Notes: a model not told the origin generated them from the sequence alone. 64,000 bases of DNA from Polytrichum commune (GCA_950295325.1 OX485806.1:10416001-10480000); one strand, 5' to 3'. Counted from the stretch's first letter, positions 1 through 12,052 are shown. Made by a program: numbers and translations.

Positions 1-1099
1 TGGGGGGTGGGGGGGGGGGGTGGGCAATCTACCTGCCTGCCTAACTTAGCTGCAACTTCATCATCCCCTCCCCTCCGAATTCGCGTGAGTAAAAAAATCA
101 GTCCCCAGGGGAGAGATTAAACGGCGGTAAAGCCGAGCGGAAACCCATCATTTGGTGTACGAATCGAACGGTGGTAAAGCTAAACATCCTCCAGCGATGG
201 TTGTAAGTGCAAGAATCTTGGGAGTGAAGAAAAACCTGCGGGGGAGCTACTTCGTAGGGTAGCGGAGGGGATTTTGCTGTCGGTCTGCAGCACAGAGCGA
301 CCTTGCAGATCGTCGACGTTGCAGCCGCTGGGCAGGCACTCGAAAGTTCGTTGGGCTGCGGCTGTTGCTGCTGCTGATGCTGTTGCTGGCCGTCGTAGGC
401 TTCTTGGCCTTGGGAAGCGTGTGGGCCGACAGGGCTACTAGTAGAGCAGTGCAGGCGAAGCATGCATAGCCCCACAGCTTCCGTCCTCCGGATTCCTTTA
501 TAAGCCCACCCCACAGCCCTCCGCCTACCTCCCCGCTTCAACACAAATGCAACAAATGCGGTTGTAGTGTTCAATCACTCACTCAACTCCTCACTTCCAC
601 ATCTCAAAATCTCATCTCCAATCTCATCGCCCGCCAGCTTCGCCTTCTTCGCAGTACTCCACCCATCAGGCTGTGGGTTCACTAGCTGTGAGCATTACAA
701 AGGTGTGCGTTTTACAAGCTTGGTAGTGGTGGTGGTGGTGGTGTAGGAGGCGGCGGAGGTTATCAAGTAACTCGAGGAGGATACCCAGCTTGTATAGCCT
801 TATAAGAAATTGGTAAGGATGATCGGTCGAGGTTGAGGTTTTTGTTCAGGTGTGGTGGATGAATTTTAAGGCATTTTGAGGGGGGGTTGGGGGGGGGGGG
901 GGGGGACTACTGGCAGGAATGGAATTACTCGCGGATGGTGTTGTTGGGAAGGGTTGGGGTGGTTCGGTGTTGCCAAAGATGAGATAGCGGATGGGGTTGG
1001 GTTGGTTTAGTGTTGCCAAGAATTTCGTGCATGTGTGTTGTGTCGAGTCATAGATACGGTGGTGGACACCACCCGGCCCCGTCGGAGCTCGACATCGCT

Positions 1100-1870
1100 C
1101 ATTGGTAAGACAAAAATATGTTGATCGGAGGAGGTTGAGGTTGAGGTTGAGGCTGAGTTTCATGTTATACATGTGTGGGCTAAGTGGTGGAGCCGGCCAG
1201 TGGAGTGGTAACCGGTGCATTTGAGAGTCGTGTGTCAGTAATGGTCCATCGCCTGATGGGAGTTGCGATGATGTGAAACGGTGAGGATCGGTGTTGATGG
1301 GAATCGGGGTTTGTTATGGCGTTTGGATGGGCTTGTGGGTGCCACAGTTTTCATGCATGTGTGTTTGTGTGGAGTTTTAGAGTCTGAGCGATCACCATCC
1401 CCATATAACTTTATTATTGGTAAGAAAAAACATCGGAGGTTGAGGTTCTATGCAGGGTTTCATGTGGATGTGTGGGTTAAGTGGTTGAAACTTTAGCCTA
1501 GTGAAGTGTAAAATCGGTGCATTTGAGGGTGGTTGCGATGGACCTGATCGATGCAGACGGCGAGGGTCGATCGACGTTAAGGAATGTTGATGAAGTTTGG
1601 GTTGGTGCCACAGTTTCATCGTGGTTCTTGTAGTTTATTTCGAGTTGCACCTGCAGAGATTGAGTTCTTATGGAGGGTTTCATCATGCGTGGGTTAAGCG
1701 GTTGAGCCTAGACGAGTGCAAACCGGTGCATTTTGATGCATTTGTGTGAAATTTTGAGGCTCGATGGTGAGAATTCTGGCCGGTTTGGAATGGTGCCACA
1801 GTTCGTCGTGCAGAAGCTGTGTTGATGTGTGAGTTGATTCGATCCTTCACATGTACGTGGGCTGTACATT
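1100..1870. repeat. Diverged tandem repeat upstream of NAC
   Basis: At least three related units of about 200-320 bp follow each other. Each carries, in order, ATTGGTAAGA, a GGAGGTTGAGGTT-like stretch, TTTCATG, GTGGGTTAAG and a CGGTGCATTTGAG motif. The clearest copies start near 1100 and 1417; weaker ones lie near 1650 and 1845. Units differ by many substitutions and indels, so the duplication is old. No coding frame is conserved between units. Confidence 0.6.
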
Positions 1871-3869
1871 CCAAAATGGTGCAGAAAGGATTAAATTGTG
1901 GTAGGAGGTTTTGCAGTGGATCGATCGATCGCCCTGATCATCATTAGCATCCCAAAATCTTCGCCCTGCGTACATTTTCTGTGTCACTCGTCTGCTCATG
2001 TGCTTCTGTGGAGTGTGTCTCCAGGAAGTCGATTGCGTGCACATCTCATGCTTCTGTGTTGAGTTCCTCTAAGCTGTGCACGTTGATGATGCGTTCTGTA
2101 GAAGCTAAGAGCTATTAAGGGAGCCGTTGTGGAGTGGACTCATCCTTCCTTATCCAACTTTCTTGCTCCTGCACTGATCATCTAATGACCTTGTAGCTTC
2201 AACTCCACTCAACCTGTCTAAGCACTTCTTCTGCTTTGCCTTCTCTACTCCTCGAACATCTTGCTTCTCTGGATGGCTTCTTACATGGTGGAGGGTTAAC
2301 CTCCAGTTCCTCAAGCTCGTCGATTTATAACTAAACTAAGTCTGTCGTAAATTGGCTTTTCCCACATAGAGGAGCACTAGTTGTAACAGAAACATCCTCT
2401 CTCATCATGTTTTTTTTCTCTCGTGCCTACAGACTCATCTTTAGTGCTCTTATGTTACATACTGACAGGTGATGATCGTGGAGCTTTCCACTAGTAACCA
2501 TATATGCATCCTTAGTTAGTACCGTGTTCATCAGCATTGGAATAATTTGGCAACCTACCATGTCAATCCATTAGATGCTAAATTAGGTTGATTCTGTGTA
2601 CATTATTCCCCGCAAAATGCCTGGAGTGAGTACTGCTCAGAATCTGAAGATCATGAGAAGAAGTACTACTTTATACTGTACCACTGTATGATGAACCTTC
2701 GATGTGACGCCTCTCTCTCTCCGTACCGACGATTTCATGCTACATATAGGTTTCTACAGCTAGGTTCCGTTTTTAGAAGATGATGAATATCGTTTACCTC
2801 CTATAAAATTTCAGGAACTAAGCAGTGCATATAAGTGCATCAGTCGGTTTTGGTCGGTTCGCGAACGACGTCTATGGTAAGATTTTCATGTCTATGTGGT
2901 CGCTGATGAACTTAGGATCTCTGTGGAAGGATCGGTACCATGAAACATGTAACTTTTCGGCTGGATGTCTGTAGCTAGAGTAGAAATCATCATCATCATG
3001 GTATGTCTGTACAAACTCACTAACTAGTGAAATGTACCGCCTACTCCGCCGGAAGAGGTTGCGTACCAGGCAAGAAACCCTAACCTGCAAGACTAAACCC
3101 AGAGATCTCTCTTACATATGTGCAACCTGAGATATCGACTCAAGGTTTGCATTTCTACACTGGTACTTATAGTTCTGTCATCAATTTGCAGTGTTGATGC
3201 ATGATCTGTTCCTCATAAGGATCAACAGACTTTGCTTTCCTGGAGATTTCATTTTGGTTCAGAACTGGTAAGAGTTCTCTGGTTTATAAACTTGTTGGTG
3301 CAAACATCAACATTAACAGGCCTGATGCTGAAGTCCGTGAATACTAAGAAGTTGCAGAGAAATCCATAAACTAGGTTTATTACATGTTTCTCGAAGTTCA
3401 TCAGGGGTTATTCGATGAACATAGGCTTGCTGTGCAGAGGGTAAAGCTAGGATGATGTCAATGAACATGTTTAAATCCATGTCCAAGTTTAATACATGCC
3501 AGTGCTGAATGATGTTTGGCCAGTGATGGATGGCTAATAAGCTGAGATCATCACAAGAGCTTGTTAGTTCTTGTTGATGATCTTCGATGTAGTTGGAGAT
3601 CATATACCTAACCCCCCAACGTTGGGGATGCGGATCAATGGTGAGAAGATTAGAGGTGGAACGTGATCTCATAGTTTTCGGAGCCCTGCTGGAGTCTAGC
3701 TGTACAGCAGAACACATTGATGCAGTATAAAATTTAGACCAGTCCTGTGGAGCGTTACACAAATCCCTTCACCGGGATTCCTGTAACGATGTCTACGCAC
3801 CTTGCGGGCACTTGCTGAGTCATGCAATTGGCTGGGTCCACCGATGTGTTAATTCACAGGGTTAATTCT

Positions 3870-3935
3870 CAATAAATGTATATATATGCATATATATACA
3901 AATATGCATATATATATATATATATATGTATATTT
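3870..3935. repeat. (TA)n microsatellite
   Basis: Alternating TA/TATG tract of roughly 60 bp with scattered GC interruptions. Confidence 0.85.
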
Positions 3936-5860
3936 ATTTACACATACTCTGCTTTGGCCGGCAGCGGTAGACATGGTTACCACATCAGTGTCGACTCTTG
4001 CTGACTCATCGTCATGACCTCTCTAATGATCGCGCTGACTTCACACCATCTTTAATTCAATCTAGCATGCAAAATCATCTCTTTCTTGAAGTGATATGAA
4101 GGAAGTTGGGATGATTTATAGTTTTCTGCAACACGAGTTTTGATTGTGTGCATGATTTGTAGCCATTGCATGAGCGTTATTGTAGTTCTAGGTGAAGAAG
4201 AAGAAGATCAGTCCTCCCAGCTGCATGGCCGGGCCGACTGACTGATGAATCTCCTCCTCAGCTACATATATAGTAGGGGTAAAAAAACCACCTAGTATGA
4301 GAGTCTATAAGTTGTAACTTAGTCTTTCAGGTTAGGAAATCTCTTTTGGAGATATATAAGATCTCTGTTGGACTTTATTCATCAGGCCGACCGACAGTGC
4401 ATAGAGGAGTGATGAGTAGTGCAGATGAATCTAAATATATCGTTGTCCTAAATCATGTATGTACTCATGATCTACCAACCTGGTGTGGAGACTGGAGCAC
4501 CACATGATGATGAGCAGGAAGGTTCAATGCAGAGTAGATCTATCTGGACTCCTCACATGATGGTGTGTTTGAAAGGGTTGAGTTATAGCCTAGTGCTGCT
4601 TGCTTGCTTGCTTGCTGCATGCAGCGGTGAACCTTCGCGAGACGCGGCAAGCCTTGTAGCCTCCACGTAATTCCCTTCACTTCGCAAACCCAGAAAAAAC
4701 CATCAGCAGACCTCGATAAAGCTCTGCGCAGGCTGGCCCTGGGAGGACTTGGAGTTGAACCTCAGTTATCAGAAATCACGGCAAAAGCGTACAGGGCCAA
4801 AGTTGGTCCCACAATAAAGAAAAGTGGTAAAAGGTGTCCTTTTGGGACGGTTGGTTCATTATTCGTCATGCAATACCATCCTTACTCTCGGTAACTCAAG
4901 ATCAGTAAAAACTGAATCACATACCAATGTGAACACTGTGGATTCAACCTCCGAGAGTGTTGAGCAAAGAAATTACCTAGGTCCTCACCTTTTAATAATG
5001 GAAATCTCTCTGACACTGCTGGAGGTTAGCCCTCTCTTTGACTTTGCTTGACTTTCTGTTCCTGCTACCAGCCCATCTTTAGCTGGGTTACACCGGAGCA
5101 TTATATAAGACCCTTCCAACCTTCTTGCTGAAGCTTTTGTTGTAGCTGAGCTGCTTGATGAGTCTCCTCCTTCACCTGTTTTGCTTTAGTGATCACCATA
5201 GCAGCACTGGTGAAGATCATTAGCTGTGCCTGCAGTGTCCCTTGTGGTCTTTTAGTCTGTCACGGGTCTTCCCCCTTGTTGGGCAGTAGCAGACAGACAG
5301 ACAGACAGACAGGCTGAAGGTGATGATTCAGGATTTCCGGGTATGTTGATGCATGATTGATGGTATTGAATGATGATGAGGACTCTCGGGCAGCAAACAG
5401 CGCAGTTTTCCCAAGCTCTAATTTGTCTGGCTGATTCATGTGGTGATGTTTCTGTGAATGTTATCATGTATATTGTGAGCTGGAAGTTATCCACGGGGAA
5501 GTTATTCATTCTTGTCAGATTGACAGCATAACCGAATCATCATGTGTAGCATTACTTCATAGCCAACAACATCTGTTTATGTTAATGATCATACATAACC
5601 CAGACATTTAGTTGCTGATGATGATCTGTGTGCACAACTACAATAAGAGTCGCTCGTCCAATATTTTGGGAAGAAGATTCGGATGATCACTGATCTTTCA
5701 ACGAGATGTATATATATGATGAAAAGACTATGCAAGACAACTCCATAGCTGGTGCAATAAGAAATTGAAGTGTGCTGAGGAAGTAAATTTATAGTAAGAG
5801 TTGTAATTCAATGATATGTATTTCTGACCCGCATGAGCTCATGTTGTGGTGATGATGTTT

Positions 5861-5870
5861 CTGCTTGCAG
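5861..5870 (+). promoter_or_regulatory. Likely 3' splice site of a 5'UTR intron
   Basis: A pyrimidine-rich GTTTCTGCTTGCAG run ends at 5870, 27 bases before the NAC start codon. It matches a plant intron acceptor and suggests that the NAC leader is spliced. The matching donor was not identified. Confidence 0.45.
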
Positions 5871-5897
5871 CTTCCGGACAACAACATTAGCAACAAG

Positions 5898-7638
5898 ATG
5901 AGTCAACTATCATCCGCACGAGTGCCGGTAGGGTTCAGATTCCATCCCACCGATGAAGAATTGGTGGGATACTACCTCCCCAAGAAAGTGGGCGCCCTCA
6001 AGATCGACCTGGACCTCATCCGCGACTTGGATCTCTACAAGCTGGAGCCATGGGACCTGCAAGGTTAGATTCATTACTTCGATTAATTTCCAGACACACT
6101 GCCATTTCTCTCCATTGCTTGACATCACGAAGAATCTGTAAAGCCCATGGATACCTCTGTCAATTCCTCCTACAATGTTGTGTAACATCATTGGCATGTC
6201 GAGATATGAATATCTGTATTGTGTGTTCGTGTGTATGTCTATATGTGTGCATTGAAGGTGTTACTGATTATGTTGAGGTCATGTTGCCATGTGTGTTGAT
6301 GTTGGGTTATAACAGACCTTTGCAAGATTCAGTCAGACACAAATGAGAAGCAAACGGACTACTACTTCTTCAGCCGGAAGGACAAGAAATACCCTACAGG
6401 CAACCGGGCTAACCGTGCCACCACCAAAGGATTCTGGAAGGCAACTGGCCGGGACAAACCTATCCACACCAAGCTGCAAACCCTGATTGGCATGCGCAAA
6501 ACCCTTGTGTTCTATCAAGGCCGGGCTCCGCATGGGATGAAGACAGACTGGATCATGCACGAGTTTCGCCTCGACGATGGTCCTGGACGACCAGCTCATG
6601 TAAGTCGTCGTCCTCACACCATTGATACAACTCCCTAATTCTTATTCTTCTTGTGTAGAAAGAAAGCAACTTCGAGCTACCTTACCTTCGGTGACTGTTT
6701 CTCTTGCAAGCAATTCTTTGTCTTCACACCTATTTTCCTATTCTTTGGTAGCTAGCAACCTTTACCTTCGGTGACTGTCTTGCAAGTAATTCTTTGCTGC
6801 ACATTTATTTTGCCATTCTTATGTAGCAAGCAACCTCTACCTTTGGTGACTCTCTGTCTTGGAAGTAATTCTTGTCTCCACACCTATTTGCCATTCTTCT
6901 ACAGCTATGTAGCAACCTTTTACTTGAGTGACTGAAAGACTGTCTTGCAAGTTATTTGTTTGTCCCAACACCTATCTTTTTCCTATTCTTATACAGCTAG
7001 CAACCTCTACCTTCAGCGACTGGCTTTCTTGCCAGTAATTCTATGTCATTTCCTATTCTTCTTATACAGATATCAAAACTCTCTACCTTCAGTGACTGAC
7101 AGTCTTGCAAGTAATTCTTTGCTCCACACGTACTTACCTACTTCTGGAGCAAGCAACCTCTCTACCTTCGTTGACTGTCTGTCTGTCTATCTTTGATGCG
7201 GTTTCTTTGTCTCCAAACCAATCAAATTCCTACTCTTCTGCAGCTAGCAGCAACCTCTACCTTCGGCAACTGCTTGTCTGGGCTTCAAAGCAGTTCTTCA
7301 TCTCTAAAATAGGTAGGCATGGCTATCTTGGCCACTTCCTTTCCATCAAGAAGCAACTTATGCACATGATCTAACGAACTTTGCACGCGCTAAAATCGCA
7401 GGAAGATGGCGGCTGGGTGGTGTGTCGTGTCTTCAAGAAGAACAAGAACCTGAAGATGAAGACGCAAGAGAGGGCATGTTCATTCGAGGAACAGATAGGG
7501 TTACTTCCAGAGATGAGCTCACCGGACATTCTTTCAGGAGGTGGAAGTGGCACATGTAGCTATGGCTTCCCCAGCTTTAACCATCACCATAACTCATCTG
7601 GATATGGAAACAACAATCGCAACAACTTCAAGAACATC

Positions 7639-7669
<31 letters not shown>

Positions 7670-8139
7670 TCAAACAAGAGGTGATCAACCTGGATGAGTA
7701 CACCACCACTTCCGACCATCAGCACAACCAATACTTCCAAACCCCAATGCTCAAGATGGAGAACACCATTGCTCATTCTATGCCGTCCACCTCAGAGTAC
7801 CGGTGCTACTTGCACCGAACCCTGAGCTTGAAGAAAGATGACTATCTGATCGACCCTTATGTGGCCACCACCACCGAAACCTCATCTTTGAGTGACTTCA
7901 ACCAACAACAAGTGGACGATGAGGAGGCCATCTCGGGGCTGGAAAGTTTGGATTGGAATGCCTTGTGCGAAGCACCGGGGAGATCAGACCTACTTCGCCT
8001 CCCTGCAAATGCTTCCTCACCTGCTTTACCGAAGAATGTCGACCCTGCCCCGGTCCTCCTCCATCTCAAGCGCCAAAATTCAGATATCTTCTCGAGTCTG
8101 GAGCTCTGGAATTACAGCCAAATTGCACAAGAACTGTGA
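5898..8139 (+). CDS. NAC-domain transcription factor, VND/NST/SMB (VNS)-like, 3 exons
   Basis: Exons 5898-6063, 6316-6599 and 7402-8139 join in phase to give 395 aa. The start ATG is the Met directly before the NAC domain. Residues about 9-165 hold the five NAC subdomains: [11 protein letters not shown] (A), [20 protein letters not shown] (B), [14 protein letters not shown] then FWKATGRDK (C), [11 protein letters not shown] then WIMHEFRL (D) and [10 protein letters not shown] (E). Introns fall at the two conserved NAC positions. The IDLD...EPWDLQ block and the WVVCRVFKK end resemble the VND/NST/SMB/BRN class, which switches on secondary wall, water-conducting or root-cap cell fates in plants; the exact subgroup is inferred. 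The C-terminal half is an activation-type region with a ten-residue Asn run (AAC repeat near 7640-7670), an acidic [11 protein letters not shown] block and a terminal [11 protein letters not shown], similar to the Trp-containing tails of VND proteins. It acts in the nucleus as a dimeric DNA-binding factor. A tandem array fills intron 2. Confidence 0.93.
6655..7325 (+). repeat. Eight-unit tandem array in NAC intron 2
   Basis: Units of about 75-95 bp begin near 6660, 6751, 6825, 6908, 6996, 7068, 7149 and 7243. Each has AGCAACCTCTACCTTCGG, then TGACTGTCTTGCAAGTAATTC, then CACACCTATTT and a CCTATTCTT tract. Copies are 70-90% alike by eye. Several units carry a pyrimidine tract followed by ACAG or GCAG, so the array is a series of acceptor-like sites ahead of the real one at 7401. 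Confidence 0.85.
7636..7672 (+). repeat. AAC trinucleotide repeat coding poly-Asn
   Basis: Nearly perfect AAC repeat within NAC exon 3, translated as an Asn run between the DNA-binding domain and the C-terminal activation region. A likely length-variable site. Confidence 0.9.
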
Positions 8140-8937
8140 GCGCAAGGGGAATTTGTTTGGGGACGAGCTTGAACAAATGGATGGCATTATCATTTTCATC
8201 ATCGTCGTCATCCACCGGAACAACATAACCCCGGAGCTCTGCATACATCACCGCATCAATTGCAAGCGAAGCATCGACCGACTTGCGCCATCTTTTGCAT
8301 CAAGTAAAACAGGTAAACCACCATTGTACATGAAGCTGGAACACATCATCGAATGCAGGGAGTGAAGCATGCAGAGGCTTGTACAGAGGGAGAAGAAGAA
8401 GAAGAAGAAGAAGAAGACTTCGAGATCAAACTCGGCAAGACGAAATTCCATTGACAACATAATCTGCTATCTTTCGGGCTACCTCAAAATTCGGCTGCCA
8501 CTGATCATCCACTCGGAGTTACTTCAAGATAGCAACACAAATGCGTCTGCACCCTTGCTTTATCCTAGCTAGGATGCAATCAGTCAATCATGGTAAAGGA
8601 GTTACAGCTGAACTTTATACAGATTTGTGATTCAGAAGTTTGCATCGTCATTATCGTCATCATCATGTGTTGGGTGGTCTTCTTCATCAATGCATCGTTA
8701 GGGTTAGTCCACAGATTATAAACTAGAACAGGTCTGGTGAGGAGGTTGGATTAATGACCTTGGTCATAGTTTAGCATTAGGTCGGTCCTCCAGGTAGAAA
8801 TTGATCACAAACAGAAAGATTGTTAAATTACTGTACACAATTTATGCAGTTCCTCTGCTCTGCTCAATACTTTGCGGGGAGCGAGGACTGTTCATTTACA
8901 CTAACATCATCATCATCATCATCACCATCATCATAGC
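8140..8937. other. NAC 3' flank
   Basis: Probable 3'UTR and downstream DNA. An AAG-type repeat lies near 8390-8417 and a CAT repeat near 8907-8935. Reading frames here are low-complexity and were not taken as genes. No certain poly(A) signal was chosen. Confidence 0.4.
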
Positions 8938-9720
8938 TGCCACACATTGTGGATATTAGAAGATTGCTTGCAGCTTGTATCTTACTGATTTTGCAATTCA
9001 TCAGCGTGATCCATACAAGATTTATTTGTTTCACCCTCAAGCCTTCGAGGTTGTGATGCGTCTTTTTGATTGCAAGCTTTCTCTACAGTATGCCATGAAT
9101 CATGAAATGGTCAGATTGGCTCACAATCAAAACTGAGTTCATGATCCTAGCACCAAACATTGTGGGGATAGATTACATCTTGTATCACTCTGATTTTTCA
9201 ATTCACACTGGAACCATGATCATCAAACCTCTGAGGTTGTGACGCATCATTTCATTGCAAACTTTCTCTACATTTTGCCATGAAGCTTGACGCATAAAGT
9301 CTGGTACATAGTCAAAATTGAGTTCATGATCATAGCACCACACATTGTGAGGATAGATCCTTACATCTTGTATCCTACTTTAATTTTGATCAGACAATTG
9401 CTGCTTGTATGACCATAAATTGTTTTTGCAATTCATCAGCTTGGTGGATAGAGAAAATTGTTTCACCCTCTGTCACCAACCCTAAACCCAAATCTCCAAG
9501 GTTGTGATGCATCCTTGGAGTGCTTGTATCAGAATTCACAGTTGCATTTTGCATTCATTGGATTCATTTTGGCATCATCATTTCTTCCCCACATTGTGGA
9601 CATCATAAGATTGTTGCTTATATCATAACCATTTTATACCTCATCAGCTTCATCCATGGAATACTTGTTTGAAAGCTGTGATGCATCATTTAATTGCAAA
9701 CTCTCTCTAGCCGACATGAA
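8938..9720. repeat. Degenerate ~200-bp tandem array
   Basis: ACATTGTGG-type anchors occur at 8944, 9158, 9342 and 9591. They are followed in each unit by CTTGTATC, a TTTGCAATTCA-like string, a GAGGTTGTGATGC motif, a CAAACTTTCTCTAC motif and GAGTTCATGATC. Four diverged units with spacing of about 184-249 bp. No conserved reading frame. Confidence 0.75.
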
Positions 9721-10498
9721 GGATGGTGGGAGACTTGCAATTGAATTGGACAACTTAGACTGGGATTCAGGAAAACATGGAGGAAAGATATGTCCAAGAC
9801 CAGTAATCCAGATGAGAGTATTGTCCGATTAATTGGGGGAAGAAAACGAGTTGATGGAAACCCTAGTTATACATACTTTGAGAAGTAATGTGGTCGAAAC
9901 ATGGTAACATCACTCTAGGATGCGTATTTTTTATCAATAACATCGAATACATGCAATAAAAATGTGTAACTAGGGTGCAAGTAAATCTAGACAGAAGACT
10001 TATCCAAAAGCAACAATGCACATATGAGTATCGTTTGCACCGACAGTTGATACATACAGATCACAACCCTAATCATACATACTTTGAGAAGCAATGTGGT
10101 CAAATCATCACTACTCTAATTGTGTATGTTTCACAAGTAGCATAGTGTGCAATTGTAACGAGAACATGTTTGTAACATGAATTGTAAGTTGTCCACATTT
10201 AAAGGCTATTGCCATTCCTATTGTAGGACTGGTAAATTAAACTATGTATATATTATGCCCTTCATTCATGCATAAGTCCATATTACTCGATATCTAACAT
10301 GCTAAAAAAAGCCTAAGTCCAAAATTATTATATGTTGAATTCTATCATAGGATCTTCTGATAAAATTATATGGTAGGATCCTTTGATAGAATATGTGAAG
10401 TTAATTGGCCAATAATACTATGATGGTTTTTTTTCAATACATATCCTTTCATATCATAGATTTAACCTCAAAAATGGATATTTGGTTTTTCATATTTT
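9721..10498. other. AT-rich intergenic DNA
   Basis: No gene seen. Contains a short repeated phrase (AACCCTAGTTATACATACTTTGAGAAG near 9860 and a close match near 10070), suggesting another old local duplication. Confidence 0.4.
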
Positions 10499-10953
10499 AT
10501 TGGCTTTGTTTGTAGGACAGAGACTATGCATCGACTTCTATGTTTCAAGAGCAAATTTCCTAACCACTTTGCGTTCACACTTGGACGTTACTTGTTCCTA
10601 GTATTTTTGGTCCAATTTATTAAACGTGGATGATGAAAGCTTGCATACCTTGGACAACTAACCAACTAACTCAACTATTAGTTAACTAGTTGCTTTTCAT
10701 AACTATCGTTGTTCGCAATTTGACCTGCCAAAAAATGTAGTTAACTATACTTGTTCTAAAATTTAGTTAACTATAGTTGTATATGTCTAGTTAACTATAG
10801 TTGTTCCCTAGAATGTATTGAAAAAAACCTAATTGACTATAGGTGGTTATAGGTATAATAAATAACCATGGACTGGCATGAGCAAAGTGTACAACTACAA
10901 TTGTAGTCTTTCATAAGAAAGGACAGAGCCTCACGCTTCTACCGTTTTCTTGT
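10499..10953 (+). repeat. Dispersed repeat, copy 1 (family R450)
   Basis: About 455 bp, starting with TTGGCTTTGTTTGTAGGACA and ending with CCGTTTTCTTGTT. It has several internal TAGTTAACTATAGTTG palindromic motifs. The same sequence is present inverted at 14198-14653 and directly at 31133-31551. Ends are defined by where the three copies stop matching. Both ends contain a GGCTCTGT-like string in opposite orientation, which may be a short terminal inverted repeat. No target-site duplication could be assigned. Confidence 0.75.
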
Positions 10954-11280
10954 TATCATAACATTCGAGCTTTCACTAAGAATTTACATCTCTCTTTTGA
11001 AATTTAGATATATTGGAAGTGTATTGATAGATCCGGCCATAGAATTGAAGCAACCCAGAACTCTGATTTTCGAAAACATCTCTAGATTCACTTAAATAAG
11101 AATTCTTGGTTGTTTGCCACCTTATACTACTCGGATTCACGAGGTTCAATAATTTCATACGTCTACAAAATGTATCTAGAGAAGCCAAGATCAATCTCAA
11201 AAAGTTTTGGACCTAATCATGAATTGTTATGGATTAATCAAAGTCCAATCATAGTCTGCCACAAGAAGGTCACATAAGTC

Positions 11281-11296
11281 CCCCCCCCCCCCCCCC
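11281..11296. repeat. Poly-C tract
   Basis: A pure run of about 16 C. Similar runs on one or the other strand occur at 889-905, 13326-13344, 15654-15667, 39930-39937 and 40094-40104. Confidence 0.9.
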
Positions 11297-11479
11297 AATT
11301 ATATCAACCATGAAACCCAAAATAGCTAACAAATCTCTTTCAAGCACATGCCTTTTTGGTGTCCATTACCATATCAGCATCTATTAAACCACCACTTCAT
11401 TGTAGGTGTCCAATTAAGATAAGTAACTAAAATAGGCTCGCTTACCTTAGTGCTAATGAATCAAGCTTCAACAAGGGAC

Positions 11480-12044
11480 CAGAGCCCTACATTGGGTGCC
11501 CATGCCCACCCATGCCCATGGGTTTTGGGTGGGCATGGCTGCGATATTATTGTTCATGGGCGGGCATGGGTTCAATATTATTGTTCATGGGTGAGCATGG
11601 GCTAAAGCAAAGCATATTGGAAGGGGTCATTGAATGAGCTCTCATTCAATGCTTTCGAGGGTAAGAGCATTGAATCACCTTCACCTAGTAAAGTGCATCC
11701 CTGCATCCAACTCCAAATCGGAGTCAAACTTCTCGGATGCAGGGAATACTCTAACCAAGAAGCGCTCCGGGTTGAAGCCAGCGATAGTGAACGACATTTT
11801 ATTTGTCCGATCCAACCAAGACTTGGTGTAGGCGGGTAATACACATTACACAAATTTTGAATACATGGGCGCAATTTGAATAGCATGGGTGGGCATGGGT
11901 GAGCACATGTCATGATATGTGTGGGTATGGGTGGGCATGGGTGCGCACATGTCATGCTATGGGTGGGCATGGGTGGGCATAGGTCGCTGCTAATGGGCAT
12001 GGTCTGGGTATGGGTGCAATTTAAAAGGAAAATGTTGGGCTCTG
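11480..12044. mobile_element. Non-autonomous hAT-like transposon with minisatellite ends
   Basis: 565-bp element with inverted ends CAGAGCCCTACATT (left) and CAGAGCCCAACATT (reverse complement of right). It is flanked by perfect 8-bp direct repeats CAAGGGAC at 11472-11479 and 12045-12052. An 8-bp target duplication with CAG(A/G)G termini is the hallmark of the hAT superfamily. Just inside both ends lie inverted minisatellite blocks of the ATGGGTGGGC motif (about 11495-11605 and 11865-12020). The centre holds nested inverted repeats: CATTGAATGAG/CTCATTCAATG near 11631-11653, and CCCTGCATCC (11699-11708) with GGATGCAGGG (11735-11744), itself enclosing ACTCC/GGAGT. No transposase is present, so it would depend on an autonomous hAT elsewhere. 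The intact target duplication suggests it is fairly young. Confidence 0.85.
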
Positions 12045-12052
12045 CAAGGGAC

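Larger units (their letters stand above)
1..5897. other. NAC upstream region, no supportable gene
   Basis: No open frame here resembles a protein I recognise. It holds G-runs at 1-20 and 889-905, a CTG/TTG-type imperfect repeat near 361-388, a GGT microsatellite near 727-741, a diverged tandem repeat at 1100-1870, a (TA)n tract near 3870-3935 and an AGAC tetranucleotide repeat near 5290-5312. Two TATA-like strings (TTTATAAG at 497-504; CTTATAAG near 799-806) could start a long 5' leader for the NAC gene. The sequence just before the coding start (TGCTTGCAG ending at 5870) looks like a 3' splice site, so the NAC mRNA may have a 5'UTR intron reaching back into this region. Where transcription starts cannot be told from sequence alone. 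Confidence 0.5.

Noticed and set aside
98-574. 158-codon open frame on the minus strand with a Gln run
   Set aside because: Low complexity around CTG/TTG repeats, no domain, no splice-consistent extension; likely chance.
3313-3762. 149-codon minus-strand open frame
   Set aside because: No recognisable motif and no neighbouring exon candidates.
4455-4670. Short plus-strand frame with a hydrophobic stretch resembling a lipoprotein signal
   Set aside because: The Leu/Ala/Cys run comes from a CTTG repeat, and there is no other support.
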